NCBI RefSeq assembly: GCF_012295525.1
Contig: NZ_CP051167.1
Coordinates: forward strand, 3,100,001-3,164,000
DNA length: 64,000 nt
From: Oxynema aestuarii AP17
GTDB lineage: Bacteria > Cyanobacteriota > Cyanobacteriia > Cyanobacteriales > Laspinemataceae
Reading direction: 5' to 3'
Within the stretch, counting starts at the first letter, position 1. Every line of letters begins with the position of its first letter. The translations under genes and the position numbers were made by a program. The notes below the pieces were generated by a model. It was not told the DNA's origin. It was given only the letters and a program-made list of their open reading frames with translations, and did no database searches. Of the stretch, positions 55,038-64,000 are shown in pieces.

Positions 55038-55637
55038 ATGCCCGATAACTCCGACCTCCCCGCACTGCCACCCACCGTTCGACGAGTCATTCCGGCCCTG
55101 CGTCGTGTCGGCTGGATTAGCTTTTGGGTGCAACTCGTTCTAGCTGTCGTCGCCGGACTGATTTTCTTATTTTCAATTCCCCTCGCCATTCCCCGGGACA
55201 GTCCAACCACCGTGACGCGCAATCCCGGCGCCGGACCGGGAACCTTTTTCGCCGTCTTAGGATTAGTCGCCCTCGGAATTAGCATTTATTGGGCCTTCCG
55301 CTATACCCGCCTCGCCAAACAACTCGAAGCGACCAATCCCAACTTACGCCCCAAAAAAGCCGATACGGTCAAACTGATCCGACGCGGTTTGATGGTTAAT
55401 TTAGTCGGTATGCTCTTAGCTCTCTTAGGAGCCGAAGCCATTAACGGCACCCTATTAGCTAAATCCCTCAGTTCTCAAGGAATTGTCTTCTCGGATCCGT
55501 CCGCTCTCAGCCGCTTCATCCAACCCCTAGATATCTTTTTGGTCTTGGGCAATACTCATACGATCGTCGCCCATTTCGCCGGATTGGTAACGGCTTTATG
55601 GTTACTCAATTGGATCGACCGTCAAACTCAAGCTTAA
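55038..55637 (+). CDS. DUF3611-type membrane protein
   Basis: The protein has 199 residues from ATG 55038; an upstream in-frame start at 54924 would add 38 low-complexity residues. Four membrane segments are visible, near 27-50 (GWISFWVQLVLAVVAGLIFLFSI), 70-90, 118-140 (GLMVNLVGMLLALLGAEAI) and 170-190. The pattern fits the DUF3611 family of cyanobacteria and plastids, of unknown function. Membrane location (thylakoid or plasma membrane) cannot be told. It is monocistronic and ends 62 bp from the convergent RlmL-like gene. Confidence 0.8.
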   Translation: MPDNSDLPALPPTVRRVIPALRRVGWISFWVQLVLAVVAGLIFLFSIPLAIPRDSPTTVTRNPGAGPGTFFAVLGLVALGISIYWAFRYTRLAKQLEATNPNLRPKKADTVKLIRRGLMVNLVGMLLALLGAEAINGTLLAKSLSSQGIVFSDPSALSRFIQPLDIFLVLGNTHTIVAHFAGLVTALWLLNWIDRQTQA

Positions 55638-55699
55638 TCCAAATGTAGCAAACTTGCGGCGCACTCGTCGGACCCGCGACGACGGAACGATCTCAACTG

Positions 55700-56824
55700 T
55701 TAATACAATTCGTATTTCAGCAGGGTACAAGGTAAAGAACCGTTGTAAAATGGAATCCGGCGCGATGTTCTCAGCCCGATGCGCTTGGTCAGCTCTTTAT
55801 TTCCCGATAAAATATACGCCGTCCATCCCGTAAAACGCTGTTTTAAAATATCGCCGATTAATTGATAAAAATCTCCCAACTCTTCTGCATTGCCGAGGCG
55901 TTCGCCGTAAGGAGGATTGCAAATCAGCAGCCCGCGATCGCCCGGCGCTTCAATTTGGGCAAACTCTTGTTGCCGAAACTCGATTTGATGTCCCAAACCG
56001 CAATTTAAAGCATTGACTCGGGCTTCGGCGAGGACGGAACCATCACCGTCGGTGCCATAAATAGGGGCAGGTAATTCGCTGTTTTCGGCAGCTTCTGCTT
56101 CAGTTAATAACTGTTGCCACAATTCGTCATCGAAATCGGGGAAGTTCATCAAGGTAAAGCGATCGCGAAATAACCCCGGAGCGATATTTTTAGCTTTTAA
56201 AGCCGCTTCGATGGGCAACGTTCCCGACCCGCATAAAGGATCGAAAAAAGGCAAGTCTGGCGAATATTCCGCCATCTCTAAAATCGCCGCAGCCAGGCTT
56301 TCTTTTAATGGAGCTTTTCCCATGGCCGGATGATAGCCGCGACGGTGTAAACTGTTTCCCGTGGTGTCTAAACTGAGAACGGCCCGATCGCGGTTGACGT
56401 GAAGGTTGACGAGTAAATCGGGGTTTTCGGTATCGACATTCGAGCGCGCGCCGAAGTGGTCGCGTTGGCGATCGACGATCGCGTTTTTCACTTGCAAGGC
56501 GGTAAAGTGGGTGTGGTTGAGTTGTCGATTTTTTCCCGTCGCTTTCACGGCTAAAGTCTGCTCGGGAGTTAAGTACTTTTCCCACTCGATTTGAGCGATT
56601 TCTCGGTAAAGCATCCGTGCATCTTTACAGCGAAAATCGGCGATCGGCATCAGGACGCGAAAAATGGTTCTCGCCCATAAATTAACGCGATATAATAGAG
56701 CGCGATCGCCCGTAAAACGAACCCCTGTAAATTCGGGATTGACTGATTTTGCTCCTAACTTTTCTAACTCGGTCGCGGCGATCGCTTCTAACCCTCGGGC
56801 AACTGTTGCAAAATATTCTGGCAT
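55700..56824 (-). CDS. THUMP-domain RNA methyltransferase (RlmL-like)
   Basis: The protein has 374 residues from ATG 56824; an upstream start at 56878 would add 18 residues over repeat-rich DNA. Residues about 1-155 form the THUMP RNA-binding region (PEYFATVARGLEAIAATELEKLGAKSV, then LTPEQTLAVKATGKNR and HTHFTALQVKNAIVD). The Rossmann methyltransferase domain follows, with FDPLCGSGTLPIEAALKA and the base-flipping LLICNPPYGERL. This is the N-terminal half of the RlmL/RlmK type, which methylates guanine N2 in 23S rRNA; the target in cyanobacteria is assumed by homology. TTTAGAT heptamers overlap its start region. Confidence 0.9.
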   Translation of the reverse strand: MPEYFATVARGLEAIAATELEKLGAKSVNPEFTGVRFTGDRALLYRVNLWARTIFRVLMPIADFRCKDARMLYREIAQIEWEKYLTPEQTLAVKATGKNRQLNHTHFTALQVKNAIVDRQRDHFGARSNVDTENPDLLVNLHVNRDRAVLSLDTTGNSLHRRGYHPAMGKAPLKESLAAAILEMAEYSPDLPFFDPLCGSGTLPIEAALKAKNIAPGLFRDRFTLMNFPDFDDELWQQLLTEAEAAENSELPAPIYGTDGDGSVLAEARVNALNCGLGHQIEFRQQEFAQIEAPGDRGLLICNPPYGERLGNAEELGDFYQLIGDILKQRFTGWTAYILSGNKELTKRIGLRTSRRIPFYNGSLPCTLLKYELY

Positions 56825-56967
56825 TTTAGATTTTAGATTTTTAGATCTTAGTAGGTTGGTAAGTCGAGCAAACCGCATGGTTATCAGGAGATTTTAAACG
56901 ACTTTGCCTCGGGAATCAAAAAATTGACTATTTCGGTTTACAATAGGTCAGTCCTCTATCAAAAAAC

Positions 56968-58134
56968 ATGGTGAAACTTCCTCAAATAATCATGTTGCTC
57001 GGTTCCGGGGAACTCGGCAAAGAATTTATAATTGCCGCCCAACGTTTGGGAAATAGAACGATCGCCGTCGATCGCTACCCCGATGCTCCCGCAATGCAAG
57101 TTGCCGATGAATCCGAAGTGATTTCTATGCTGGATGGCGACGCTTTAGAGGCGATCGTACAGAAACACCAACCGGATATTATCGTACCAGAAATTGAAGC
57201 GATTAGAACGGAAAAACTCGCCGAATTTGAACGCCGAGGAATCAAAGTCATTCCTACGGCAAAAGCCACAAACTATACCATGAATCGCGATCGCATTCGC
57301 GAACTGGCAGCGACCCAATTGGGGCTGAGAACGGCTCGATATGGCTATGCAACGACCTTAGAAGAAACGATCGCCGTCTGCCAAAAAATTGGCTTTCCGA
57401 ATGTGATTAAACCCGTGATGTCTTCTTCTGGAAAAGGCCAATCGATCGTCACCGACCCCACGGAGATCGAACGGGCTTGGGATGAGGCGATCGCCGGATC
57501 GAGAGGGGATACTCAAAAAGTAATTATCGAAGAATTCATTAACTTTGAAATTGAAATTACTTTACTCACCATTAAACAGTGGAAAGGGCCGACATTGTTC
57601 TGCGATCCGATCGGTCACCGTCAAGAACGCGGCGACTATCAAGAATCTTGGCAACCTGCGGCACTTTCCAAAAGTCAAATCGAACAGGCTCAAATGATTG
57701 CAACTAAACTGACCGACAGTTTAGGCGGGGCGGGGATTTTTGGAGTCGAGTTTTTTGTAACTTCGGACGAAGTCATTTTCTCCGAACTTTCGCCGCGACC
57801 TCACGATACGGGAATGGTCACCTTAATCTCGCAAAACTTGAATGAATTCGAGTTACATTTAAGAGCGATTCTCGATTTACCGATTCCTGCGATCGAACAG
57901 TTCGGTCCGTCGGCGAGTGCCGTCATTTTAGCGCGGGAACATTCCAATTCTATTATCTTTGACGGAGTGGATGACGCTTTAGGGGATACCGATGTCGATT
58001 TACGCTTATTTGGCAAACCGGATTCTCGTCCCTATCGTCGTATGGGAGTTGCTTTAGCAAAAGGCGATAGTATTCAAGAAGCGCGTTTAAAAGCGACAAA
58101 AGCGGCGAATTTAGTTAAAATAGTCAGACATTGA
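56968..58134 (+). CDS. purT: Formate-dependent phosphoribosylglycinamide formyltransferase
   Basis: The 388-residue ATP-grasp enzyme makes formyl-GAR from GAR, formate and ATP in purine synthesis. The opening IIMLLGSGELGKEFIIAAQRLG is the PurT preATP-grasp signature. MNRDRIRELAATQLGLRTARY and VIKPVMSSSGKGQS are nucleotide-binding segments, and VEFFVTSDEVIFSELSPRPHDTGMVTL ends the active site. Length is normal. It is divergent from the RlmL-like gene, with about 140 bp between. It uses formate directly, unlike PurN, which uses formyl-tetrahydrofolate. Confidence 0.95.
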   Translation: MVKLPQIIMLLGSGELGKEFIIAAQRLGNRTIAVDRYPDAPAMQVADESEVISMLDGDALEAIVQKHQPDIIVPEIEAIRTEKLAEFERRGIKVIPTAKATNYTMNRDRIRELAATQLGLRTARYGYATTLEETIAVCQKIGFPNVIKPVMSSSGKGQSIVTDPTEIERAWDEAIAGSRGDTQKVIIEEFINFEIEITLLTIKQWKGPTLFCDPIGHRQERGDYQESWQPAALSKSQIEQAQMIATKLTDSLGGAGIFGVEFFVTSDEVIFSELSPRPHDTGMVTLISQNLNEFELHLRAILDLPIPAIEQFGPSASAVILAREHSNSIIFDGVDDALGDTDVDLRLFGKPDSRPYRRMGVALAKGDSIQEARLKATKAANLVKIVRH

Positions 58135-58223
58135 AAGGGATTAAAAGGCTTCGATAGGGGGACGATCGCCCTCCGCTTTTGTCAACCATCTGTTGCCAAA
58201 AATATTAAATTTAAAGGAACGCA

Positions 58224-58748
58224 ATGAATTCTTCAAATCGAAAACTATTCGGCGCGATCGCCTTAACTTTTGCTTTAAGTTTGGCGAGTTGTCAGCCTCC
58301 ATCTACACCGGATACACCGGAAGATATTCCAGAACCTCAAGTTTCGCAAAATTCTGCCAGCGATGGATTGGCAACCATGCCCGACGGTAACTATTTTTAC
58401 GGCGAAACGGACAATCCGCAAGCGCCCGGACAACAATATCTCATTTTTGAAAAAAGTGGTTCCCAAATTCTCGGACAACTTTACAGATTTGGTACGGATA
58501 GCAGTAGTTGTTTCCAAGGAAAAGCGGGCAGCGATCGTATTGACGACGTCACCCATGCTTATTTTAACAGCGAACTGATGGGAACTATGGAAGAGAATCA
58601 AAATCCCTGGATCGTCGAAAAAGGAGAACCGATCGCCCTCGATCCTTTTGTAGAAATCGGCATCAGTGAAGCCCCGGATTTTGCCGTCCAACAAATTGAC
58701 GAATGCCGCAAAATCTTACAAGAAAATCAAATCGGTCAATCGTCATAA
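58224..58748 (+). CDS. Putative lipoprotein of unknown function
   Basis: The 174-residue product has a lipoprotein signal: a basic N-terminus, a hydrophobic stretch and the lipobox LASC with Cys23. A short proline/threonine-rich linker follows (PPSTPDTPEDIPEPQ), then a domain with DGNYFYGETDNPQAPGQQYLIFEKSGSQILGQLYRFGTDSSSCFQG. That segment looks like a small beta domain seen in other cyanobacterial lipoproteins. A cysteine pair (SSSCFQG and DECRK) could form a disulphide. No function is known. AAAGGAA precedes the ATG. It sits between purT and an ABC exporter and may be independent. Confidence 0.75.
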   Translation: MNSSNRKLFGAIALTFALSLASCQPPSTPDTPEDIPEPQVSQNSASDGLATMPDGNYFYGETDNPQAPGQQYLIFEKSGSQILGQLYRFGTDSSSCFQGKAGSDRIDDVTHAYFNSELMGTMEENQNPWIVEKGEPIALDPFVEIGISEAPDFAVQQIDECRKILQENQIGQSS

Positions 58749-58823
58749 AAAAAGATATTTTTACTGAAATTACGACTTGTTTTTTCTCCTTCAAACCCCA
58801 CCATCTGAAATCTAAAACTCAAC

Positions 58824-60590
58824 ATGACCGTGCATCCCCTCCAACGCTTGCTCGCTTACGGACGCGATTACCGCGTGCGAATTGGGCAAGCGATCGCCTG
58901 TTCTATCCTTAACAAACTTTTCGATCTCGCTCCTCCGGCGTTAATTGGTGCGGCGGTCGATGTCGTCGTCCGTCAGGAAGACTCGCTAATCGCACAGTTG
59001 GGCGTGAGAGATATTTTTTCCCAATTAGTCGTTTTGGCAATCCTCACCTTTGTGACCTGGGGATTGGAATCCCTGTTTCAGTATGCCTACGATCGCCTCT
59101 GGCGCAACCTCGCCCAAACTTTCGAGCATGACTTGCGCCTCGACGCCTACAACCACCTGCAAAACTTGGAAATGGCGTACTTCGAGGAACGTTCTACCGG
59201 GGGGTTGATGTCGATTCTCAGCGACGATATCAACCAACTCGAACGGTTTCTCGATGTCGGTGCCAACGATATTTTACAAGTGTCTACGACCGTGGTAGTG
59301 GTCGGGGCGACTTTTATCGTTCTCGCACCGAGTGTATCTTGGGCGGCGATCGTTCCCATCCCCGTTATCGTGGTCGGATCGATCGCCTTTCAACGCACCC
59401 TCGCGCCGCGCTACGCCGAAGTGCGAGAAAAAGTGAGTCTTCTCAACGGCCAACTGGCCAATAATTTAAGCGGCATGGCGACGGTAAAAAGCTTTACGGC
59501 GGAAGCTTACGAAGCCAAGCGGATCGAACGCTACAGCAATGACTACCGACAAAGTAACGGTCGGGCGATCGCCCTGTCTGCAGCTTTCGTGCCGTTGATT
59601 CGCTTTGTGATTCTCGTCGGGTTTACCGGGATTCTCCTCTTTGGCGGCATGGCAGCCGTAGAAGGAACCCTGGCGGTGGGAACGTATAGCCTGCTAGTGT
59701 TTCTCACTCAACGCTTGTTGTGGCCGCTCACGCGCCTGGGTCAAACCTTGGATTTGTATCAACGGGCGATGGCGTCGGTGACCCGGGTGATGAATTTACT
59801 CGATACGGAGATTGCCATCCATCCCGGCGATCGCCCCTTACCCGTCGAGTCGGTTAAAGGTGAGATCGAATTTAAAGACGTTACCTTCGCCTACCGCGAT
59901 CGCGCCCCGGTCGTCGAAAACCTGTCCTTCCAAGTTCGTGCAGGTCAAACGATCGCCATTGTCGGGGCCACCGGGTCGGGGAAAAGTACGTTAGTCAAGC
60001 TCTTACTGCGGCTTTACGAAGTGCGATCGGGACGAATTACCCTCGACGGGATCGACATCCAAGATTTGCAATTGCAGGATTTGCGCCGGGCGATCGCCCT
60101 CGTCAGTCAGGACGTGTTTTTATTTCACGGAACCGTCGCCGAAAATATCGCTTACGGCAACTTCGACGCCAATCGCGACCAAATCGTAGCGGCGGCGACG
60201 ATCGCGGAAGCCCACGAGTTTGTCTCAAAACTACCCCAGGGGTACGATACGATCGTCGGCGAACGGGGCCAAAAGCTCTCCGGAGGACAGCGCCAACGGA
60301 TCGCGATCGCCCGCGCCATTATAAAAGATCCGCCGATTTTGATTCTCGACGAAGCGACCTCGGCGGTAGACAACGAAACCGAAGCGGCGATCGCGCGATC
60401 GCTCGATCGCATCGTCCAAAATCGCACCACGATCGCGATCGCCCACCGTCTCTCGACCATCCGCCATGCCGATCGCATTTACGTCATGGAACGCGGGCGT
60501 TTGGTAGAATGGGGAACCCACGACGAACTGCTCGATCGCCCCGGCATTTACGCAAACTTGTGGCGAGTGCAAACAGGAGTTAAAGTATAA
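58824..60590 (+). CDS. ABC-type half-transporter (exporter, permease-ATPase fusion)
   Basis: The 588-residue protein has an N-terminal type IV-like exporter membrane domain with six predicted segments (about 15-310) and a C-terminal ATPase domain (about 345-585). Walker A is GATGSGKST, the signature is [14 protein letters not shown], Walker B is ILILDEATS and the H-loop is AIAHRLST. It would work as a homodimer in the cytoplasmic membrane, exporting a lipid, peptide or drug-like compound. There is no N-terminal peptidase C39 domain, so it is not a leader-cleaving bacteriocin exporter. It is convergent with the PatA/PatG-like protease gene, 20 bp away. Substrate unknown. Confidence 0.93.
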   Translation: MTVHPLQRLLAYGRDYRVRIGQAIACSILNKLFDLAPPALIGAAVDVVVRQEDSLIAQLGVRDIFSQLVVLAILTFVTWGLESLFQYAYDRLWRNLAQTFEHDLRLDAYNHLQNLEMAYFEERSTGGLMSILSDDINQLERFLDVGANDILQVSTTVVVVGATFIVLAPSVSWAAIVPIPVIVVGSIAFQRTLAPRYAEVREKVSLLNGQLANNLSGMATVKSFTAEAYEAKRIERYSNDYRQSNGRAIALSAAFVPLIRFVILVGFTGILLFGGMAAVEGTLAVGTYSLLVFLTQRLLWPLTRLGQTLDLYQRAMASVTRVMNLLDTEIAIHPGDRPLPVESVKGEIEFKDVTFAYRDRAPVVENLSFQVRAGQTIAIVGATGSGKSTLVKLLLRLYEVRSGRITLDGIDIQDLQLQDLRRAIALVSQDVFLFHGTVAENIAYGNFDANRDQIVAAATIAEAHEFVSKLPQGYDTIVGERGQKLSGGQRQRIAIARAIIKDPPILILDEATSAVDNETEAAIARSLDRIVQNRTTIAIAHRLSTIRHADRIYVMERGRLVEWGTHDELLDRPGIYANLWRVQTGVKV

Positions 60591-60610
60591 ATCAAACGGG
60601 GTTGCAATGA

Positions 60611-62740
60611 TTATTCCGAGACCGCCCAGGAACGCACTTCACCGAGGGTGACGGGAGTGCGATCGCTCACGTCGATCGTAAAGCGAAACACCCGTTTGGC
60701 GCGGAGGCTATTGTCCGGGTCGAAGAACTTTAATTTGACATCCCAGCATTCGCTACCGTAGCGGCAAAACGGGCTTTTTTCCACGTCAATACTGTGGAGT
60801 TCCATCCCGATCGCCACCGCTTCAGAAAAGGTTTGTACCGCTTGGAAAGCATTAGTCGCGGCAAAATTTAAGGCGCGATCGCGGGCAATTTGTCCGACAT
60901 TTCGTAAGTCGTAATAGACTCGATTGAGGAAACTCGCCAAACAACGACGCACGATCGCCTCGTCCGTGGTTTCTCTTTCCCCAGCGACCACCTGCAGGGC
61001 AGATTCCACCAGGGTATTCACTTTCCAACCGTACATCCCTCTCGGGCTGTTAATTTTGAGAACGGGCACCACCTGACCGGAAAACAGGCGCACGGTTTCA
61101 TCGGTCATCAAACCGGGAAGACTAATCCGTTCGATATAATCTTCGTTATCTTCGGGTAAGAGTTGACCCGCCAGCATATATTGTATAACTTCGTGAATCT
61201 CAGCCCCAAACGCGCCCACGGGTTCGATCGCATAGATCGGAGTCATTTCTATATTTAAGGTCCAAATGAGGGATTTGGCTTCCGATAGATTATTTTCTAG
61301 ATAATCCACCATCTGGCGGGCATCGTAGGGATTGGCGGGAACTTCCGTCTCGCCAACCGTGACGGGAGGCATCAATTGTTTGAAGCTATCGCGGCGCGCT
61401 TCGGTTCCGAAATCGTACCCTAACGTTCCCAGGGCGTAGACCAGGGGCGATCGCTGGCTGGGAGTGACGTTACTGGGAACAATATTATTGTGAATCGTTG
61501 CAGGAGTCTCGACAGCTTTGGAAGCGGCGATCGCGGCTGAACTCACTTTTCCTCGTTCCCGTTTCTCACTCGCTACCACCTTGCTGGAAATAACGGGTTC
61601 TGCAATCTCCGAGGAGCTGACCGTTGTCACCCCTTCCCCAGCTTCCGTCCCGGTTTCCGGCGACGCCATTGCCGGATCGGCTTCCATGGGTGTCGTGGCG
61701 GAATCGGTCACCGTCTTCTCAGCAATATTGTCCGATTCCACAAGCTGGAGTGCTTCCCCCATCAGCAATTGGTAAGCCCCCGGAATGTTTATTTTTCCCA
61801 ATAAACAGCGTTCCGCTTCTTCGACCTCACTCGGATCGCAAGCAATAGCACTATTGGTTAACGCAGCTCGCACCGCTTCCGCATCGGGGGCCGCACCCCG
61901 TTGCAGTTGCAAACTCATCAACAATGCTGCCGTTCCCGTGACGACGGGGGCCGCGCAACTCGTCCCTTTTTTGCGAATCGCTTCGTTAGTTCCCGGTTGC
62001 GCGCCTAAAATATTCTCTCCCGGTGCGAGAATCCCTTGGCTGGCATATTTGCCGCCGAAATTACTAAATTTAAAGGGTTCCCCATTATCTTTCATCGCCC
62101 CGACGGTGAGGACGTTTTCCAACACTGCCGGAATGCACCAACATTCGCCTTTATCGTTCCCGCCAGGGGCAATCACCAGGATATTATTGTCTTGTGCCTG
62201 ACGGATAGCTTTATCGATAAATTCGTGGGCGAGCCCAGTTTGGGTGGGGTGACAGGCGGCGCAGTGGATAATATTTGCCCCTTGCTCGATCGCAGTGCTA
62301 ATCGCACGAGATAGATTGAGGGGATTGATAAACTCCTCGTTACTGTAAGCGATCGGAATATTAATGACCGTAGCACTCGGCGCAATCCCTTCTACCGGGG
62401 AATTGGGTTGTCCGCAAATCGTGCTGATAATATGATTGGCGTGGAAGTGGAAATGTAGAGCAGTGAGGATGCTTTCGTCGGCGATCGCTTCTTGCATCAG
62501 CTTCGCTTTCTCTTCATCACTTTTGCCGCTACTTTCGATGTCGAGAAAAGCTTGAAGATGCTGCGGGTCAATTTCGACTTTTTCAGCCCAATACGGCTCG
62601 AAGCGAGTCAGATTCGCCCCTTGAAAACAAGCGCGCTCTAAATCTACCGGGCCGTCGAGAACGGCAATTTTAATGCGGGGGTCGCCTTTGGTGTGCGATC
62701 GCAGCGCCGCCAATCCGAGGATATCATTGAGGTCAGGCAT
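60611..62740 (-). CDS. PatA/PatG-type cyanobactin-like subtilase
   Basis: The 709-residue serine protease has its subtilisin domain at about 20-330: Asp29 (IAVLDGPVD), His103 (HFHANHIISTICG), Asn195 (APGGND) and Ser261 (KKGTSCAAPVV). A low-complexity linker (about 345-440) follows. The C-terminal region (about 445-709, SPLVYALGTLGYDFGTEARRDSFKQLM onward) resembles the domain shared by PatA and PatG of cyanobactin pathways. PatA cleaves the precursor N-terminal side and PatG macrocyclises; no PatE precursor, YcaO cyclodehydratase or oxidase is visible nearby. A stand-alone role in another pathway is as likely. A LamG-like gene lies 92 bp upstream on the same strand. Confidence 0.85.
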   Translation of the reverse strand: MPDLNDILGLAALRSHTKGDPRIKIAVLDGPVDLERACFQGANLTRFEPYWAEKVEIDPQHLQAFLDIESSGKSDEEKAKLMQEAIADESILTALHFHFHANHIISTICGQPNSPVEGIAPSATVINIPIAYSNEEFINPLNLSRAISTAIEQGANIIHCAACHPTQTGLAHEFIDKAIRQAQDNNILVIAPGGNDKGECWCIPAVLENVLTVGAMKDNGEPFKFSNFGGKYASQGILAPGENILGAQPGTNEAIRKKGTSCAAPVVTGTAALLMSLQLQRGAAPDAEAVRAALTNSAIACDPSEVEEAERCLLGKINIPGAYQLLMGEALQLVESDNIAEKTVTDSATTPMEADPAMASPETGTEAGEGVTTVSSSEIAEPVISSKVVASEKRERGKVSSAAIAASKAVETPATIHNNIVPSNVTPSQRSPLVYALGTLGYDFGTEARRDSFKQLMPPVTVGETEVPANPYDARQMVDYLENNLSEAKSLIWTLNIEMTPIYAIEPVGAFGAEIHEVIQYMLAGQLLPEDNEDYIERISLPGLMTDETVRLFSGQVVPVLKINSPRGMYGWKVNTLVESALQVVAGERETTDEAIVRRCLASFLNRVYYDLRNVGQIARDRALNFAATNAFQAVQTFSEAVAIGMELHSIDVEKSPFCRYGSECWDVKLKFFDPDNSLRAKRVFRFTIDVSDRTPVTLGEVRSWAVSE

Positions 62741-62832
62741 TTTTAAATCTTAGAATAGGGCGAAAAATTGACAACAAAATGAAAAAAATACAGGTTTTCG
62801 CCAATCAATTGAAGTTTAAAGTTGAAGCACTT

Positions 62833-63642
62833 TTACGACCAAATACGACCGCGACGGAAGGATTGACTGTCACTCGATTGGGGTAAAGATTGCTTCCACC
62901 GATACCAATAGGCATAATCTTGCAAACCCGTTCCCAGGCTCGTCTCTAAAGACTGGCGCGCTTGAGGTTTTACAGGCAATTCTGTTGTTTGCCAAACCGC
63001 ACCATTGATGGTGCCATCATAACCGTTTCCAGTCTTATCTTTGGCTACTGTTCCTCCACCCTCATTGAGAGGCCAATAAGCAGCTAATCCAGCTTCTTTA
63101 CCTGTCAATCGGGTATTCATATTTTGTTGAATACGCTCTGGGGTTAAAGCGATATTCCAAATTCTAAATTCACTCAGCAAACCCGCCCAATGTTTATAAG
63201 AATCCCAAAAACAGCCAATAGTAAATGTTTCAACTCGAATTAAAGAGCGCTGATGTCCCGTTCCGCTTTGCCAAAGTTCTCCATTCCGGTAAATGAACAT
63301 TTCTCCAGTTGTACTGTCTTTGACAAATGCCCAGTGATTCCAGGTATCTTTATATTCTCGTTCTTGAGTCCCTTTATGAATGCGATCGAATCCGGTTTGA
63401 TTTCCCGCATCCCAATAAATATGATTAGTCCAAGGTAAGTGAATACTAAATATGCGATTGCATTCCGAGCTAGCCGCCCTGAGCAACCCGGTTTGATCCG
63501 CTAAACGATTGGCTCCATTTGCCCAAAATTCAAGGGAAATTTTGTCTGTCACGCGATCGAAAACTTGGGAAAATAAAATAAAATCATCTACCCCATCAAA
63601 CGACAGAACGGATTGGTGGTGATTTTGAGTTTCTTGGCTCAT
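62833..63642 (-). CDS. LamG-like jelly-roll (concanavalin A-like) protein
   Basis: The protein has 269 residues from ATG 63642; a start at 63666 would add eight residues. It has the concanavalin A-like/LamG pattern: SVLSFDGVDDFILFSQVFDRVTDKISLEFWAN, NHWAFVKDSTTGEMFIYRNGELW, then the FTIGCFWDSYKHWAGLLSEFRIWNIALTPERI segment typical of the domain's last strands, and YWPLNEGGGTVAKDKTGNGYDGTINGA. A 45-residue tail without family pattern follows. There is no signal peptide, so cell location is uncertain. Such domains bind glycans or proteins. It is next to an IS630 fragment and may have been moved in with it; it may share a transcript with the subtilase. Confidence 0.8.
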   Translation of the reverse strand: MSQETQNHHQSVLSFDGVDDFILFSQVFDRVTDKISLEFWANGANRLADQTGLLRAASSECNRIFSIHLPWTNHIYWDAGNQTGFDRIHKGTQEREYKDTWNHWAFVKDSTTGEMFIYRNGELWQSGTGHQRSLIRVETFTIGCFWDSYKHWAGLLSEFRIWNIALTPERIQQNMNTRLTGKEAGLAAYWPLNEGGGTVAKDKTGNGYDGTINGAVWQTTELPVKPQARQSLETSLGTGLQDYAYWYRWKQSLPQSSDSQSFRRGRIWS

Positions 63643-63684
63643 AAGATTAGACCTATACCCTTTCATTGAGTAAATATAGCAATC

Positions 63685-64000
63685 CTAAGTCATTTGTGGC
63701 AAAAATCCATAAGAATATAGCTTAGGGAAATCAAAAACTTGGCCATCAGCAAATATCTTGAATAGCTCTTTAACTCTTTTAAATGAATCACATAAAAAAT
63801 AAAATGTTCTCAAGAAATTTTTAGTTTGCAGCCAAATATCTTCAACTGGATTTTGCTCGGGAGCATTCGGAGCAAACTTCGTACAAGTAATCAACCATTC
63901 ATCTTCTTCTAAGCCTTCATTTAGCTCTTTTAAAAAATCTCGAAATTGTTGAGAGTCGTGATACCTGGCACCATCCCAAAAAATGGCTAATTTTTGTCCC
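63685..64000 (-). mobile_element. IS630-family transposase, 3' part (gene continues beyond window)
   Basis: The frame is open to the right edge. Visible motifs are LAIFWDGARYHDSQQF, with a catalytic aspartate (DGA..H), and FAPNAPEQNPVEDIW, with the catalytic glutamate, the DDE_3 arrangement of IS630 transposases. The C-terminal 55 residues are intact (FLRTFYFLCDSFKRV through SYGFLPQMT) and the stop is at 63685. The first catalytic Asp and the N-terminal half lie outside. Strong AT bias marks it as a recent arrival. It lies 42 bp upstream of the LamG-like gene on the same strand. Confidence 0.85.

Overview
The window is cyanobacterial DNA. The octamer GCGATCGC (HIP1) recurs throughout, and the genes include a photosystem II S4-type protein, a CBS-CP12 fusion, the cyanobacterial bidirectional hydrogenase, class III PHB synthase and a PatA/PatG-type subtilase. 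No rRNA, tRNA or CRISPR array was recognised. No heterocyst or phage structural gene was seen; a filamentous, non-heterocystous type is plausible but not proven.

Layout. 1-5.4 kb: a truncated PAS/SpoIIE phosphatase, a STAS protein, an OmpR-type response regulator and an AAA-CHASE2 membrane protein. 5.6-12.9 kb (minus strand): an apparent operon of a haemagglutinin-type exoprotein, a TPR-CHAT caspase-like protein and a DUF928 protein. 13-19.6 kb: a TnpB remnant, glgX, an M50-like membrane protease, the S4 protein, a cysteine-cluster protein and unknowns. 19.7-24.1 kb: lon, a host-attachment-like protein and an intact stand-alone TnpB. 24.6-28.4 kb: an unknown gene, an NAD-type GAPDH and ATP-dependent PEP carboxykinase.

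29.5-35.2 kb: hoxE-hoxF-hoxU-hoxY-[CBS-CP12]-hoxH. It is followed by an esterase and a 2Fe-2S/PAS/SpoIIE trio (36.8-38.8 kb) that resembles the accessory genes of [FeFe]-hydrogenase operons in anaerobic Firmicutes and Thermotogae. 39.3-44.0 kb: a phasin-like gene facing phaC, with phaA-phaB-phaE-phaC in one minus-strand run. 45.3-50.2 kb: hoxW, hypA, hypB and an acyl-CoA synthetase (ADP-forming)/GNAT fusion. 50.3-64 kb: an SGNH hydrolase, a beta-helix protein, a PadR regulator, DUF3611, an RlmL-like methyltransferase, purT, a lipoprotein, an ABC exporter, a PatA/PatG-like protease, a LamG-like protein and a truncated IS630 transposase.

Working together (inference): from about 25 to 50 kb the window is rich in genes for handling carbon and reducing power in the dark or under anoxia. 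These are catabolic GAPDH, PEPCK, NAD(P)H-linked hydrogenase, PHB synthesis, ADP-forming acetyl-CoA synthetase, and glgX a little further left. Candidate regulators are embedded in the block: a CBS-CP12 protein that could tie adenylate state to the Calvin cycle, and a ferredoxin/PAS/phosphatase cassette that could tie redox state to hydrogenase control.
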